DNA of 64,000 bases from Variovorax paradoxus (GTDB lineage: Bacteria > Pseudomonadota > Gammaproteobacteria > Burkholderiales > Burkholderiaceae_C): the NCBI RefSeq assembly GCF_009498455.1, contig NZ_CP045644.1:1054001-1118000 (forward strand). The letters are read 5' to 3'. The notes beneath the pieces were generated by a model. That model worked only from the letters and a program-made list of their open reading frames with translations. It was not told the origin of the DNA and did no database searches. Positions 46,864 to 57,746 of the stretch are shown here, in pieces (position 1 is the first letter of the stretch; every line of letters begins with the position of its first letter). Made by a program: the position numbers and the translations under genes.

Positions 46864-47868
46864 TCAGTGCCTGATCCGCGGGTTGATGACGCCGTACGCG
46901 ATGTCCACCAGCAGGTTGAGCAGCATCACGATGCCGCCCAGCAGCAGCATGCCGCCTTGCAGCACGGGGTAGTCGCGCCGGCCGATGGCCTCGATGAGCC
47001 ACTTGCCGACACCGGGCCAGGAGAAGATGGTCTCGGTGAGGATCGCGCCGGTGAAGAGCACGCCGATCTGCAGGCCGATCACGGTCACGACGGGGATCAG
47101 CGCGTTGCGCAGCGCATGCAGCCCCACCACGCGAAAGCGCGACAGGCCCTTGGCGCGCGCGGTGCGGATGTAGTCCTCGCCCAGCACCTCGAGCATGGCC
47201 GAGCGCGTCATGCGCGCAATCACGGCCAGCGGCACGGTGCCCAGCACGATGGCCGGAAGAATGAGGTGGTGCAGCGCCGACCAGAAGGCCTCGGTCTCGC
47301 CGGCGCGCAGCGCGTCGATCAGCAGGAAGCCGGTCTGCGGCTCGACGAAATACTGCACCGAGATGCGGCCCGACACCGGCGTCCAGCCGAGTTGCACCGA
47401 GAAGAACAGGATGAGCAGCAGGCCCCACCAGAAGATCGGCATCGAGTAGCCGGTGAGCGACGTGGCCATCACACCGTGGTCGAAGATGGAGTTGCGCCGC
47501 ACCGCCGCAACGATGCCGGCCGGCAGCCCGAGCAGCAGCGCGAACAGAATCGCGCAGACGCCGAGTTCGACCGTGGCCGGAAAGAGCGCGAGAAACTCGC
47601 TCATCACGGTGTCCTGCGTGATGAGCGACTTGCCCAGGTCGCCCTGCAGCACGCGGCCGATGTAGATGCCGTATTGCACGAGCAAGGGCTTGTCCAGGCC
47701 CATGGCGGTGCGCAGCTCGGCGTGGCGCGCGGGGTCGATCCCGCGCTCGCCGGCCATGGTCTCGATGGGGTCACCCGGCACCAGCCGGATGAGAAAGAAG
47801 GCCAGCAGCGTCATGCCGATGAAGGTCGGCACGAGCAAGCCTAGGCGGACATAGATGAATCTGAGCAT
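46864..47868 (-). CDS. dppB: Dipeptide-type ABC transporter permease DppB
   Basis: A 334-residue permease. It starts MLRFIYVRLGLLVPTFIGMTLLAFFLIRLVPGDP in segments, characteristic of DppB, and includes an EAA loop EVLGEDYIRTARAKGLSRFRVVGLHALRN. TGAILTETIFSWPGVGKWLIEAI is a typical late segment. ATG 47868 is chosen; an upstream in-frame ATG at 47886 adds only six non-conserved residues. It is the first gene of the transporter, with fadD 54 bp upstream on the same strand. Confidence 0.93.
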   Translation of the reverse strand: MLRFIYVRLGLLVPTFIGMTLLAFFLIRLVPGDPIETMAGERGIDPARHAELRTAMGLDKPLLVQYGIYIGRVLQGDLGKSLITQDTVMSEFLALFPATVELGVCAILFALLLGLPAGIVAAVRRNSIFDHGVMATSLTGYSMPIFWWGLLLILFFSVQLGWTPVSGRISVQYFVEPQTGFLLIDALRAGETEAFWSALHHLILPAIVLGTVPLAVIARMTRSAMLEVLGEDYIRTARAKGLSRFRVVGLHALRNALIPVVTVIGLQIGVLFTGAILTETIFSWPGVGKWLIEAIGRRDYPVLQGGMLLLGGIVMLLNLLVDIAYGVINPRIRH

Positions 47869-47922
47869 CGACCCGCGAATATGCAAGATCGATGCCCCGG
47901 CCCCACCCGGGCGGAACCCTTA

Positions 47923-49602
47923 CTACTTCTTGCTATCCCGCAGCTCGCGCCGCAGGATCTTGCCCACTGGCGTCTTGGGCATGTCGGTGCGGAATTCGAT
48001 CACGCGCGGCTGCTTGTAGCCCGTGAGGTTGGCGCGGCAGTACTCGCGCACCTGCGCTTCGGTGAGTGCCGGGTCCTTCTTGACGATGACGAGCTTCACG
48101 GCCTCGCCGGTCTTGTCGTCGGGCACGCCGACCGCCGCACATTCGAGCACGCCGGGCAGCATCGCCACGACGTCTTCGATCTCGTTCGGGTACACGTTGA
48201 AGCCCGACACCAGGATCATGTCCTTCTTGCGATCGACCACCTTGAAGTAGCCGCGCTCGTCGACCACGCCGATGTCGCCGCTCTTGAAGTAGCCGTCGGG
48301 CGTCATGACCTTGGCGGTCTCGTCGGGGCGCTGCCAGTAGCCGGCCATGACCTGCGGACCCTTGATGGCGATTTCGCCGCGCTCGCCGGTCGGCACTTCA
48401 TTGCCGTCGTCGTCGAGCAGCTTGAGCCAGGTGCTCGGCAGCGGCAGGCCGATGGTGCCGGTGTAGGCGGTGCTGTTGGTCGGGTTGCAGGTGGTCGAGG
48501 GCGAGGTTTCCGAGAGGCCGTAGCCTTCGCAGATCGGGCAGCCGGTTTTCTCGAGCCAGAGCTTGGCCACCGCGGCCTGCACGGCCATGCCGCCGCCGAC
48601 CGAAACCTTCAGGTTCTTCCAGTTGACGGTGTTGAAGTCGGGATGGTTCGCCAGGCCGTTGAACAGCGTGTTGACGGCCGGGAAGCTGTGGATGGTGTGC
48701 TTCGACAGTTCCTTCAGCACGCCGGGAATGTCGCGCGGGTTCGGGATGAGGATCAGCTTGCCGCCCGTGCGCATGTTCAGCATCATGCCGACCGTGAACG
48801 CGAAGATGTGATACAGCGGCAGCGCGCACACGCTGGTGGGCTGCTCGTTGGCCGGCACCTTGGCCATGACGGGCTCGTTCCAGGCTTCGGACTGCAACAC
48901 GTTGGCGATCACGTTGCGATGCAGCAGCACCGCACCCTTGGACACGCCGGTGGTGCCGCCGGTGTACTGCAGCACGGCCACGTCGTCGGGGCCGATGGCC
49001 ACGGGCTTGAGCTTGCCGCTCGCGCCCTTGTCGAGCGCGTCGTTGAAGCGCACCGCGCCCGGCAGGCTGAAGTGCGGCACCAGCTTCTTGACGTTGCGCA
49101 CCACGTAGTTGACGAGCGCGCCCTTCAGGAAGCCGAGCCGGTCGCCCATGGAGGCCAGCACGATGTGCTTGATCGGCGTGGCCGCGATGCATTGCTGCAG
49201 CGTGGTGCCGAAGTTCTCCATGATGACGATCGCCTTGGCGCCCGAGTCCTTCAACTGGTGCTCGAGTTCGCGCGGCGTGTACAGCGGGTTCACGTTCACC
49301 AGGATCAGGCCCGCGCGCAGGATGCCGGCCACCGCAATCGGGTACTGCGGGCAGTTGGGCATCATCGCAGCGACGCGGTCGCCCTTCACGAGGCCCAGGC
49401 CCTGCAGGTACGCGGCAAAGGACTTGCTCTGCTTGTCGGTCTCCGCGTAGCTGACGTCCTTGCCCATGAAGCTGTAGGCCGTGCGGTCGGCGTACTTGGT
49501 GAAGCTCTCCTCCATGAGCGCCACCAGCGACGGGTACTGCGAAGCGTCGATGTCGGCGGGTACGCCTTGCGGGTAGCTGCTGAGCCAGGGGCGTTCGGTC
49601 AT
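47923..49602 (-). CDS. fadD: Long-chain fatty acid-CoA ligase
   Basis: A 559-residue AMP-forming acyl-CoA synthetase that activates fatty acids for beta-oxidation. Motifs: VLQYTGGTTGVSKGAVLLH (P-loop AMP motif), GYGLSETSP (A5), YFKSGDIGVVDERGYFKVVDRKKDMILVSGFNVYPNEIE in parts (A7/A8), and PKTPVGKILRRELR (catalytic Lys near the C-terminus). The N-terminal PWLSSYPQGVPADID shows the HPWxxxYP-like start of the FadD group. ATG 49602 is chosen; upstream in-frame codons overlap the pntB terminator region. It is separated from pntB by about 100 bp with a terminator. Confidence 0.93.
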   Translation of the reverse strand: MTERPWLSSYPQGVPADIDASQYPSLVALMEESFTKYADRTAYSFMGKDVSYAETDKQSKSFAAYLQGLGLVKGDRVAAMMPNCPQYPIAVAGILRAGLILVNVNPLYTPRELEHQLKDSGAKAIVIMENFGTTLQQCIAATPIKHIVLASMGDRLGFLKGALVNYVVRNVKKLVPHFSLPGAVRFNDALDKGASGKLKPVAIGPDDVAVLQYTGGTTGVSKGAVLLHRNVIANVLQSEAWNEPVMAKVPANEQPTSVCALPLYHIFAFTVGMMLNMRTGGKLILIPNPRDIPGVLKELSKHTIHSFPAVNTLFNGLANHPDFNTVNWKNLKVSVGGGMAVQAAVAKLWLEKTGCPICEGYGLSETSPSTTCNPTNSTAYTGTIGLPLPSTWLKLLDDDGNEVPTGERGEIAIKGPQVMAGYWQRPDETAKVMTPDGYFKSGDIGVVDERGYFKVVDRKKDMILVSGFNVYPNEIEDVVAMLPGVLECAAVGVPDDKTGEAVKLVIVKKDPALTEAQVREYCRANLTGYKQPRVIEFRTDMPKTPVGKILRRELRDSKK

Positions 49603-49636
49603 GGATGTGTCTCCTCGGAGTCGGATGAGTTTTTTA

Positions 49637-49664
49637 AAACGAAAACGGCGCACGTGAGGCGCCG
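49637..49664 (-). terminator. Terminator downstream of pntB
   Basis: On the minus strand CGGCGC-N7-GCGCCG (49646-49664) is followed by TTTTCGTTTTAAAAAAC. The stem is only 6 bp, so activity is moderate. It separates the pnt operon from fadD. Confidence 0.5.
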
Positions 49665-49702
49665 CGACGATCTGGCCCGTATCGCGGGCGCGGACCTTCG
49701 GC

Positions 49703-51202
49703 CTATTCGATGGCCTTGCCCATATCTTCCACTACTTTTTTCGCATCGCCAAAGACCATCATGGTCTTGTCCATGTAGAAGAGTTCGTTGTCCAGGCCGG
49801 CATAACCCGCCGCCATGGAGCGCTTGTTCACGATGACGGTCTTGGCCTTGTAGGCCTCCAGAATGGGCATGCCGTAGATCGGGCTGCCCTTGGTGTGCGC
49901 CGCGGGGTTCACCACGTCGTTGGCACCCAGGATGATCGCCACGTCGGCCTGGCCGAACTCGCCGTTGATGTCTTCCATCTCGAACACCTGGTCGTAGGGC
50001 ACCTCGGCCTCGGCCAGCAGCACGTTCATGTGGCCGGGCATGCGCCCTGCCACCGGGTGGATCGCGTACTTGACGGTGATGCCCTTCTCGGTGAGCTTGG
50101 CCGCCAGTTCCTTCACGGCGTGCTGGGCGCGCGCCACGGCCAGGCCGTAGCCCGGCACGATGACCACGGTCTCGGCGTTGCCGAGCACGAAGGCCGCGTC
50201 GTCGGCGCTGCCGGTCTTCACGGGGCGCTGCTCCTTCGCGCCGCCGGTGGCCGCGGCCGCCTCGCCGCCGAAGCCGCCCAGGATCACGTTGAAGAACGAG
50301 CGGTTCATGGCCTTGCACATGATGTAGCTCAGGATCGCGCCCGACGAGCCCACCAGCGAACCGGCCACGATCAGCATCGCGTTGTTCAGGCTGAAGCCGA
50401 TGCCGGCTGCCGCCCAGCCCGAGTAGCTGTTGAGCATCGACACCACCACCGGCATGTCGGCGCCGCCGATCGGGATGATGATGAGCACGCCCATCACGAA
50501 GGCCAGCGCCAGCATCGCAAAGAACGCCGGCCAGCTTTCGGTGGCCACGAACACCAGGCCCAGTGCGACGGTCGCCAGGCCCAGCACCAGGTTCAGCATG
50601 TGCTGGCCCTTGAACTGCACCGGCGCGCCCTGGAACAGGCGGAACTTGTACTTGCCCGACAGCTTGCCGAAGGCGATGACCGAGCCGCTGAAGGTGATGG
50701 CGCCGATGGCCGCCCCCAGGAACAGCTCGAGCCGGTTGCCGTAAGGAATGCCGTGGCGCACGAAGCCCTCGAAGAGGACCGCGCCGTCGGGCGTGCGCGA
50801 ACCGATGACGGCCGCCACGGGCGCGGCGGTGATGCCGAAGGCCCAGGGCTCGGCCACCGCGGCCACGCCGATGAACACCGCGGCCAGGCCGATCATGCTG
50901 TGCATGAAGGCGACCAGCTCGGGCATCTTGGTCATCTCGACCTTGTTCGCCATGAAGGCGCCCAGGCCGCCACCGACCACGACGGCGGCCAGCACCCAGG
51001 CGATGCCGGTGGTGAAGTCGACGTTGAGCGCGCGTGCCTGTGCATGCACCAGCGCGATGGTGGTCAGCACGGCGATCGCCATGCCGGTCATGCCGAAGAC
51101 GTTGCCGCGGATCGAGGTGGTGGGATGCGACAGGCCCTTCAGGGCCTGGATGAAGCAGACGCTGGCAACGAGGTACAGCAGCGTGACGAGGTTCATGCTC
51201 AC
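49703..51202 (-). CDS. pntB: NAD(P) transhydrogenase subunit beta
   Basis: A 499-residue subunit with the membrane domain (about nine helices, first at LVTLLYLVASVCFIQALKGLSHP) and the C-terminal NADP(H)-binding domain III. TVVIVPGYGLAVARAQHAVKELA is the Gly-rich nucleotide motif, and IHPVAGRMPGHMNVLLAEAEVPY and MEDINGEFGQADVAIILGANDVVNPAA in parts are family hallmarks. It completes a proton-translocating transhydrogenase that makes NADPH from NADH. GTG 51202 overlaps the pntAB stop by 4 bp (GTGA); ATG 51196 is the alternative. Confidence 0.96.
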   Translation of the reverse strand: MSMNLVTLLYLVASVCFIQALKGLSHPTTSIRGNVFGMTGMAIAVLTTIALVHAQARALNVDFTTGIAWVLAAVVVGGGLGAFMANKVEMTKMPELVAFMHSMIGLAAVFIGVAAVAEPWAFGITAAPVAAVIGSRTPDGAVLFEGFVRHGIPYGNRLELFLGAAIGAITFSGSVIAFGKLSGKYKFRLFQGAPVQFKGQHMLNLVLGLATVALGLVFVATESWPAFFAMLALAFVMGVLIIIPIGGADMPVVVSMLNSYSGWAAAGIGFSLNNAMLIVAGSLVGSSGAILSYIMCKAMNRSFFNVILGGFGGEAAAATGGAKEQRPVKTGSADDAAFVLGNAETVVIVPGYGLAVARAQHAVKELAAKLTEKGITVKYAIHPVAGRMPGHMNVLLAEAEVPYDQVFEMEDINGEFGQADVAIILGANDVVNPAAHTKGSPIYGMPILEAYKAKTVIVNKRSMAAGYAGLDNELFYMDKTMMVFGDAKKVVEDMGKAIE

Positions 51203-51531
51203 TTGGAAGCTCCCTCTGCAGCCTTCGGTGCGACGGCCTTTTTCTCTTTCTTCTTGAACATCTCGAGCATCCGGCGCGTGACCAGGAAGCCGCCGAAGAC
51301 GTTCACCGCGGCCAGCGCCACGGCGAGCACGCCCATGGTCTTGCCCAGCGGCGTGGTGGTGAGCGCGGCGGCCAGCATGGCGCCCACGATCACGATGGCC
51401 GAGATGGCGTTGGTCACGGCCATGAGCGGCGTGTGCAGCGCGGGCGTGACGGTCCAGACCACGTGGTAGCCGACATAGATGGCCAGCACGAAGATGGTCA
51501 GGTTGATGACGGTGTGCGAAACGATTTCCAT
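51199..51531 (-). CDS. pntAB: NAD(P) transhydrogenase subunit alpha 2 (membrane part)
   Basis: A 110-residue protein corresponding to the C-terminal membrane portion of E. coli PntA, here split into its own gene. It has three helices (VINLTIFVLAIYVGYHVVW; ALHTPLMAVTNAISAIVIVGAMLAA; TMGVLAVALAAVNVFGGFLVTRRML) and a Lys-rich C-tail. HTPLMAVTNAISAI is the conserved segment. ATG 51531 (MEIVSHTVINL) is preferred because the upstream frame is Ser/Arg/Glu-rich and not homologous. It lies 49 bp downstream of panD. Confidence 0.93.
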   Translation of the reverse strand: MEIVSHTVINLTIFVLAIYVGYHVVWTVTPALHTPLMAVTNAISAIVIVGAMLAAALTTTPLGKTMGVLAVALAAVNVFGGFLVTRRMLEMFKKKEKKAVAPKAAEGASK

Positions 51532-51580
51532 GGTGTTTTCTTCTCCTCGTTCGGTCTCTGTCTCTGGGTCCAGGGCTCTG

Positions 51581-51943
51581 TCAGAGCTTCTTGACTTCGT
51601 TGATGCGGTTGGCATCGCCAAGCAGCACCACCTTGGGCTTGTAGTCCGCGGCTTCGGCCTCGGTCATGGGGGCGTAGGTGCAGATGATGAGCAGGTCGCC
51701 CACATGCGCCTTGCGCGCCGCCGCGCCGTTGAGCGAGATGGCGCCCGATCCGCGCGCGGCCTTGATGATGTAGGTCGAGAAGCGCTCGCCGTTGTTGACG
51801 TTGTACAGCTCGATCTTTTCGTACTCGCGCATGTCGGCCGCGTCGAGCAGGTCTTCGTCGATGCCGCACGAGCCTTCGTAGTGCAGGTCGGCTTCGGTGA
51901 CGGTGGCGCGATGCAGCTTCGCGCGGAGCATGGTGCGATTCAT
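51581..51943 (-). CDS. panD: Aspartate 1-decarboxylase (pyruvoyl precursor)
   Basis: A 120-residue proenzyme that decarboxylates aspartate to beta-alanine for pantothenate/CoA. It starts [25 protein letters not shown], where the Gly24-Ser25 bond is the self-processing site that creates the pyruvoyl group. [40 protein letters not shown] in parts, and the Tyr/Asn/Arg active-site residues, match the family. It is placed between pntAA (19 bp upstream) and pntAB (49 bp downstream) on the same strand, an unexpected position for a CoA-pathway gene. Confidence 0.96.
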   Translation of the reverse strand: MNRTMLRAKLHRATVTEADLHYEGSCGIDEDLLDAADMREYEKIELYNVNNGERFSTYIIKAARGSGAISLNGAAARKAHVGDLLIICTYAPMTEAEAADYKPKVVLLGDANRINEVKKL

Positions 51944-51962
51944 GAAAGGCAGCCTGCTCTTC

Positions 51963-53093
51963 TTACTTGCGCGTGACCTGGCCGTCTTGCGTGACGCGGC
52001 AGGCGGCGACGATGTCGTCCTCGAGGTCGATCTGGAGCGCGCCTTCCTTCGTGACGACGAGCTTCAAAAAGTCGAGCACGTTGCGCGCATAGAGCGCCGA
52101 CGCGTCGGCCGCCACCAGCGCCGCCAGGTTGGTTTCGCCGACGATGGTCACGCCATGCTTGACCACGGTCTTGTCGGCCTCCGACAGCGGGCAGTTGCCG
52201 CCAACGCCGTCCGCGCCCTTGCCGGCCGCGATGTCGACGATGACCGAGCCCGGCTTCATCGACTTGACCATCTCTTCGGTGATGAGGGTGGGTGCGGCAC
52301 GGCCGGGAATGAGCGCGGTGCTGATGACCACGTCGGCCAGCGCGACGCGCTTGGCGACCTCGATCTGCTGGCGCGCGAGCCAGCTCGGGGGCATCGGCTT
52401 GGCGTAGCCGCCGACACCGACCGCGGCCTCTTTCTCTTCGTCGGTGTCGTAGGACACCTCGATGAACTTGCCGCCCAGCGACTCGATCTGTTCCTTGACG
52501 CTCGGACGCACGTCCGACGCCTCGATCACGGCGCCCAGGCGCTTGGCCGTGGCGATCGCCTGCAGGCCGGCCACGCCGACGCCCAGGATGACGACGCGCG
52601 CGGCCTTCACGGTGCCGGCGGCGGTCATGAGCATGGGGAAGAAGCGCTGGTACTTGTCGGCCGCGATCATCACGGCCTTGTAGCCCGCGATGTTGGCCTG
52701 TGAGCTGAGCACGTCCATGCTCTGGGCGCGCGTGGTGCGCGGCGCGGCTTCGAGGGCGAAGGCCGTGACGCCCGCGGCAGCTAGGCGTTGCAGGCCGGCC
52801 GCGTCGAAGGGATTGAGCATGCCGATGACGACCGCGCCGGCCTTCAGCTGCGCCGCTTCGGCGTCGCTGGGCGTGCGCACCTTGAGCACCATGTCGGCGG
52901 AGAACGCGCCCGCCTGATCTGTGATTTCCGCGCCGGCGGTCTGGTAAGCCGCATCGGTGACGCTGGCTGCAACGCCGGCTCCCGACTGAACACGAACGAT
53001 GTGCCCGGAAGCGACCAGTTTCTTCACCGTTTCGGGTGTCACGGCCACTCGGGTTTCGCCAGCCGCTGTCTCGGCAGGCACGCCTATCAACAT
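51963..53093 (-). CDS. pntAA: NAD(P) transhydrogenase subunit alpha 1 (NAD-binding)
   Basis: A 376-residue cytoplasmic domain I that binds NAD(H). It starts [23 protein letters not shown]. Key segments are [45 protein letters not shown] in parts (Rossmann motif), [25 protein letters not shown] and [21 protein letters not shown] text near the end. It lacks the membrane part, which is the separate pntAB gene, as in many proteobacteria. ATG 53093 is chosen. It is the first gene of pntAA-panD-pntAB-pntB. Confidence 0.95.
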   Translation of the reverse strand: MLIGVPAETAAGETRVAVTPETVKKLVASGHIVRVQSGAGVAASVTDAAYQTAGAEITDQAGAFSADMVLKVRTPSDAEAAQLKAGAVVIGMLNPFDAAGLQRLAAAGVTAFALEAAPRTTRAQSMDVLSSQANIAGYKAVMIAADKYQRFFPMLMTAAGTVKAARVVILGVGVAGLQAIATAKRLGAVIEASDVRPSVKEQIESLGGKFIEVSYDTDEEKEAAVGVGGYAKPMPPSWLARQQIEVAKRVALADVVISTALIPGRAAPTLITEEMVKSMKPGSVIVDIAAGKGADGVGGNCPLSEADKTVVKHGVTIVGETNLAALVAADASALYARNVLDFLKLVVTKEGALQIDLEDDIVAACRVTQDGQVTRK

Positions 53094-53497
53094 AGAGTTC
53101 TCCTCAGGGGAAGGGGGCAGCACGGAATGCGGGCAGAGCTTACAGCAAGATTACAAGCGTTCACTGTCGCCAAGATACCGCATGCATATCGCCGTCCAAC
53201 GCCCATGTGTATTGATTTTTCAGCTACTTAATTGATAGCAAATTGAGCGCCGATGCGATGTCCGGAAACAGGCGGCCCGCCATGGGTTGAAACCCGTATG
53301 CCGCTGAATCCATTCGCGCCACTGGATTGAAATCAATTGAGCCCAATTGCCATCAATTAGCGATTGAATCACATACATAAAATCAATTTGAGTGAATTAA
53401 TGGCGATTCGCATTCCAAATCCCTGAAGCAGATAGATACACTTCGATTCATATTGCGGACACATAGAGGCCCGCACAGGGCGGAACAAGGGAATGGA
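53094..53497. other. AT-rich divergent intergenic region (pntAA/response regulator)
   Basis: 404 bp with no credible gene and lower GC than the window. It contains the 17-nt motif GCTA-N9-TAGC (53223-53239) and a cluster of AATTG/CAATT half-sites at 53325-53400: TCAATTGA (53333-53340), CAATTG (53344-53349), TCAATT (53353-53358), GATTGAATC (53362-53370) and a further TCAATTT. The dense repeated half-sites suggest an operator in front of the downstream response-regulator gene. No terminator or clear promoter pair was identified. Confidence 0.6.
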
Positions 53498-54211
53498 ATG
53501 CGAATCGCAGTACTCGACACCGAGCCGGAGCAACTCCGGCTGATCAACCAATCCATGGCGAGCCTCGGTCACGAGTGCCACACCTACGCTGCCGGCAAGG
53601 CCTTGCTTCACGCCATGCGCCGCGAAACCTTCGACCTGCTGGTTCTCGACTGGCGCCTCCCCGACATGAACGGCCCCGACGTCGTCAAGACGATCCGGCA
53701 GGACTACAAGAGCCGCATGCCGATCCTGTTCGTGACCGAGCACCATGGCGACACCGACATGGTCGAAGGCCTCAACGTCGGTGCCGACGACTTCATGGCC
53801 AAGCCGCTGCGCCCGATCGAGTTCGAGGCCCGCGTCAACGCCCTGCTGCGCCGCTCCTATCCTTCGCGCAACGAGCCCGAACTGGTGTTCGGCCCATACC
53901 ACTTCTTTCCGCCCTCACGCGCCATCAAGGTCCATGGCGTCACAGTCGAGCTGAAAAACCGCGAATACGAACTCGCGCTCTTCCTGTTCCAGAACCTGGG
54001 GCGCCTGCTCTCGCGCGAGCACCTGCACGAGGCCGTCTGGGGACTCGGCATCGAAGCCCTGTCGCGCTCGCTCGACACCCATGTGTCGCGGTTGCGCACC
54101 AAGCTCGAACTGCGCCCCTCGAACGGTTTTCTATTGCTGGCCGTCTACGGCCTCGGCTACCGGCTGGAAACCATCGAGGTGGACACGCGGACCGCCGCCA
54201 GCCGGCGCTGA
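53498..54211 (+). CDS. OmpR-family DNA-binding response regulator (orphan)
   Basis: A 237-residue two-component regulator. The receiver domain has the phosphoacceptor D51 (LLVLDWRLPDMNG), T80 and K102 (MAKPLRP). The acidic Mg2+ pocket is atypical: the usual Asp/Glu-Asp pair reads VLDTEPEQ, with D7 kept but Thr8 in the second position. The C-terminal winged-helix domain (VELKNREYELALFLFQNLGRLLSREHLHEAVWG, TH-VSRLRTKLEL, GYGLGYRL-like YGLGYRLE) is OmpR/PhoB type. No histidine kinase is adjacent. ATG 53498 is chosen, with an AAGGGAATGG SD zone just before. Function unknown. Confidence 0.88.
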   Translation: MRIAVLDTEPEQLRLINQSMASLGHECHTYAAGKALLHAMRRETFDLLVLDWRLPDMNGPDVVKTIRQDYKSRMPILFVTEHHGDTDMVEGLNVGADDFMAKPLRPIEFEARVNALLRRSYPSRNEPELVFGPYHFFPPSRAIKVHGVTVELKNREYELALFLFQNLGRLLSREHLHEAVWGLGIEALSRSLDTHVSRLRTKLELRPSNGFLLLAVYGLGYRLETIEVDTRTAASRR

Positions 54212-54276
54212 AGCGCTCCCGACCGCGGCGCCTGGGGTGCAGCGATCGGCCGATAGCCGATAGACTCGCGCCCACG

Positions 54277-54750
54277 ATGCCCACACGCTGGAAACCCAAT
54301 GTCACCGTGGCCGCGGTGATCGAGCAAGACGGCCGCTTCCTGCTCGTCGAAGAGCAGACCGACGACGGCCTGAAGCTCAACAACCCCGCCGGCCACCTCG
54401 ACCCCGGCGAGTCGCCCGAGGACGGCTGCATCCGCGAGACGCTCGAGGAAACGGCCCACGCCTTCACGCCGACCGCGCTGCTGGGCGTCTACATGGCGCG
54501 CTCGGCCGAGCAGCCCGACGTGACCTACATGCGCTTTGCCTTCACCGGCGAACTCGGTGCACGCGAAGAGGGCCGCGCGCTCGACGAAGGCATCGTGCGC
54601 ACGCTCTGGATGACCGTGGACGAGATCCGCGCCAGCGTGGCGCGCCATCGCAGCCCGCTGCTGCTGCGCTGCATCGAGGACTACCTCGCCGGCAAGCGCC
54701 ACCCGCTGTCGCTGATCCACACCGACGACGGCGTGCGCCAGCCGCGCTGA
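54277..54750 (+). CDS. nudJ: NudJ-like Nudix hydrolase
   Basis: A 157-residue pyrophosphohydrolase. The Nudix box GX5EX7REUXEEXGU reads as GHLDPGESPEDGCIRETLEETAHAF (G, then E, then RE-EE). It starts MPTRWKPNVTVAAVIEQDGRFLLVEEQTDDGLKLNNPAGHL, similar to E. coli NudJ (thiamine pyrophosphate phosphatase) in its N-terminal half. In E. coli nudJ neighbours mnmA; here mnmA is the next gene but convergent. The substrate is not readable. The gap to mnmA is 21 bp. Confidence 0.85.
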   Translation: MPTRWKPNVTVAAVIEQDGRFLLVEEQTDDGLKLNNPAGHLDPGESPEDGCIRETLEETAHAFTPTALLGVYMARSAEQPDVTYMRFAFTGELGAREEGRALDEGIVRTLWMTVDEIRASVARHRSPLLLRCIEDYLAGKRHPLSLIHTDDGVRQPR

Positions 54751-54771
54751 GCGGCCAGCCAGCCGCCCGGT

Positions 54772-55872
54772 TCAGACGATGACGCCGCCCCCGAGGCAGC
54801 GCTCGCCGTCGTACAGCACGGCCGACTGCCCCGGCGTGACCGCCCATTGCGGCGCACCGAAGCGCAGGCTGAAGGCGCCGTTGGCGCCCTCGGCCATCTC
54901 GCAGGCCGCATCGGCCTGCCGGTAGCGCGCCTTCGAACCGTAAGTGCCGGCCACGGGCGCTTCGCCCGCCACCCAGCTCGCATCGTCTGCCTTCAGTTCG
55001 GTCGACAGCAGCCACGGATGGTCGTGCCCCTGCACCACCCACAGCGTGTTCTTCTCGACGTCCTTGCGCGCGACGAACCAGGGCGAATGGTCGCCCGCGC
55101 CGCGCTGTGCACCCTTCTCCTTCACGCCGCCGATGCCCAGGCCCTGCCGCTGGCCCAGCGTGTAGAAGCTCAGGCCCTGGTGCTCGCCGAGCTTGCGGCC
55201 GCGGTCGTCCTTGATCGGGCCCGGCTCTTTCGAGATGTAGCGGTTCAGGAAGTCGCGGAACGGCCGCTCACCGATGAAGCAGATGCCGGTCGAGTCTTTC
55301 TTCTTCGCATTGGGCAAGCCGATTTCTTCCGCGATGCGGCGCACCTCGGTCTTGTGCAGCTCGCCGACCGGGAACAGCGTCTTCGACAGCTGCGCCTGGT
55401 TCAGGCGGTGCAAAAAGTAGCTCTGGTCCTTCGAGTTGTCGAGCCCCTTGAGCAGCTCGTGCCGGCCCGTGGCCTCGTTCAGGCGCACGCGGGCGTAGTG
55501 GCCGGTGGCGATCTTCTCGGCGCCCAGCCGCATGGCGTGGTCGAGAAAGGCCTTGAACTTGATCTCGGCGTTGCACAGCACGTCGGGGTTGGGCGTGCGG
55601 CCGGCCTTGTACTCGCGCAGGAACTCGGCGAACACGCGGTCCTTGTAGTCGGCGGCAAAGTTGACGTGCTCGATCTCGATGCCCAGCACGTCGGCCACGC
55701 TGGCGGCGTCGATGAAGTCGATGTTCGACGAGCAGTACTCGCTGTCGTCGTCGTCTTCCCAGTTCTTCATGAAGATGCCGACCACCTCGTGCCCCTGCTG
55801 CTTGAGCAGGTGCGCGGTGACCGCGGAGTCCACCCCGCCGCTCAGCCCGACCACGATCCGTTGTTTTGCCAT
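54772..55872 (-). CDS. mnmA: tRNA-specific 2-thiouridylase
   Basis: A 366-residue enzyme that thiolates U34 of tRNA Lys/Glu/Gln. The PP-loop is [14 protein letters not shown]. The catalytic Cys residues are in [11 protein letters not shown] (C102 region) and [37 protein letters not shown] and [17 protein letters not shown] in parts are family hallmarks. ATG 55872 ([10 protein letters not shown]) is chosen because the open frame upstream is Arg/Pro-rich. It is convergent with the Nudix gene and divergent from the next acyl-CoA ligase. Confidence 0.97.
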   Translation of the reverse strand: MAKQRIVVGLSGGVDSAVTAHLLKQQGHEVVGIFMKNWEDDDDSEYCSSNIDFIDAASVADVLGIEIEHVNFAADYKDRVFAEFLREYKAGRTPNPDVLCNAEIKFKAFLDHAMRLGAEKIATGHYARVRLNEATGRHELLKGLDNSKDQSYFLHRLNQAQLSKTLFPVGELHKTEVRRIAEEIGLPNAKKKDSTGICFIGERPFRDFLNRYISKEPGPIKDDRGRKLGEHQGLSFYTLGQRQGLGIGGVKEKGAQRGAGDHSPWFVARKDVEKNTLWVVQGHDHPWLLSTELKADDASWVAGEAPVAGTYGSKARYRQADAACEMAEGANGAFSLRFGAPQWAVTPGQSAVLYDGERCLGGGVIV

Positions 55873-56074
55873 AAGCCCGCCATTGTCCCAGCCCGGCAAC
55901 AGGGGCATCCGGCGTGTGGGAAATCGGGAAAACCCGTGTCGCCGGCTTGTCAGCCGCCACACCACGATGCGAAAGGCCGGCGCTACAGTGACCCGAAACA
56001 CAGCGGAGACACACGCATGGCGACCCCTTCCCCTCTGACAACCCCACCCCTGGACGCGCAACTACCCGCCCGGC

Positions 56075-57733
<1,659 letters not shown>

Positions 57734-57746
57734 GACGAGGCCTTGC

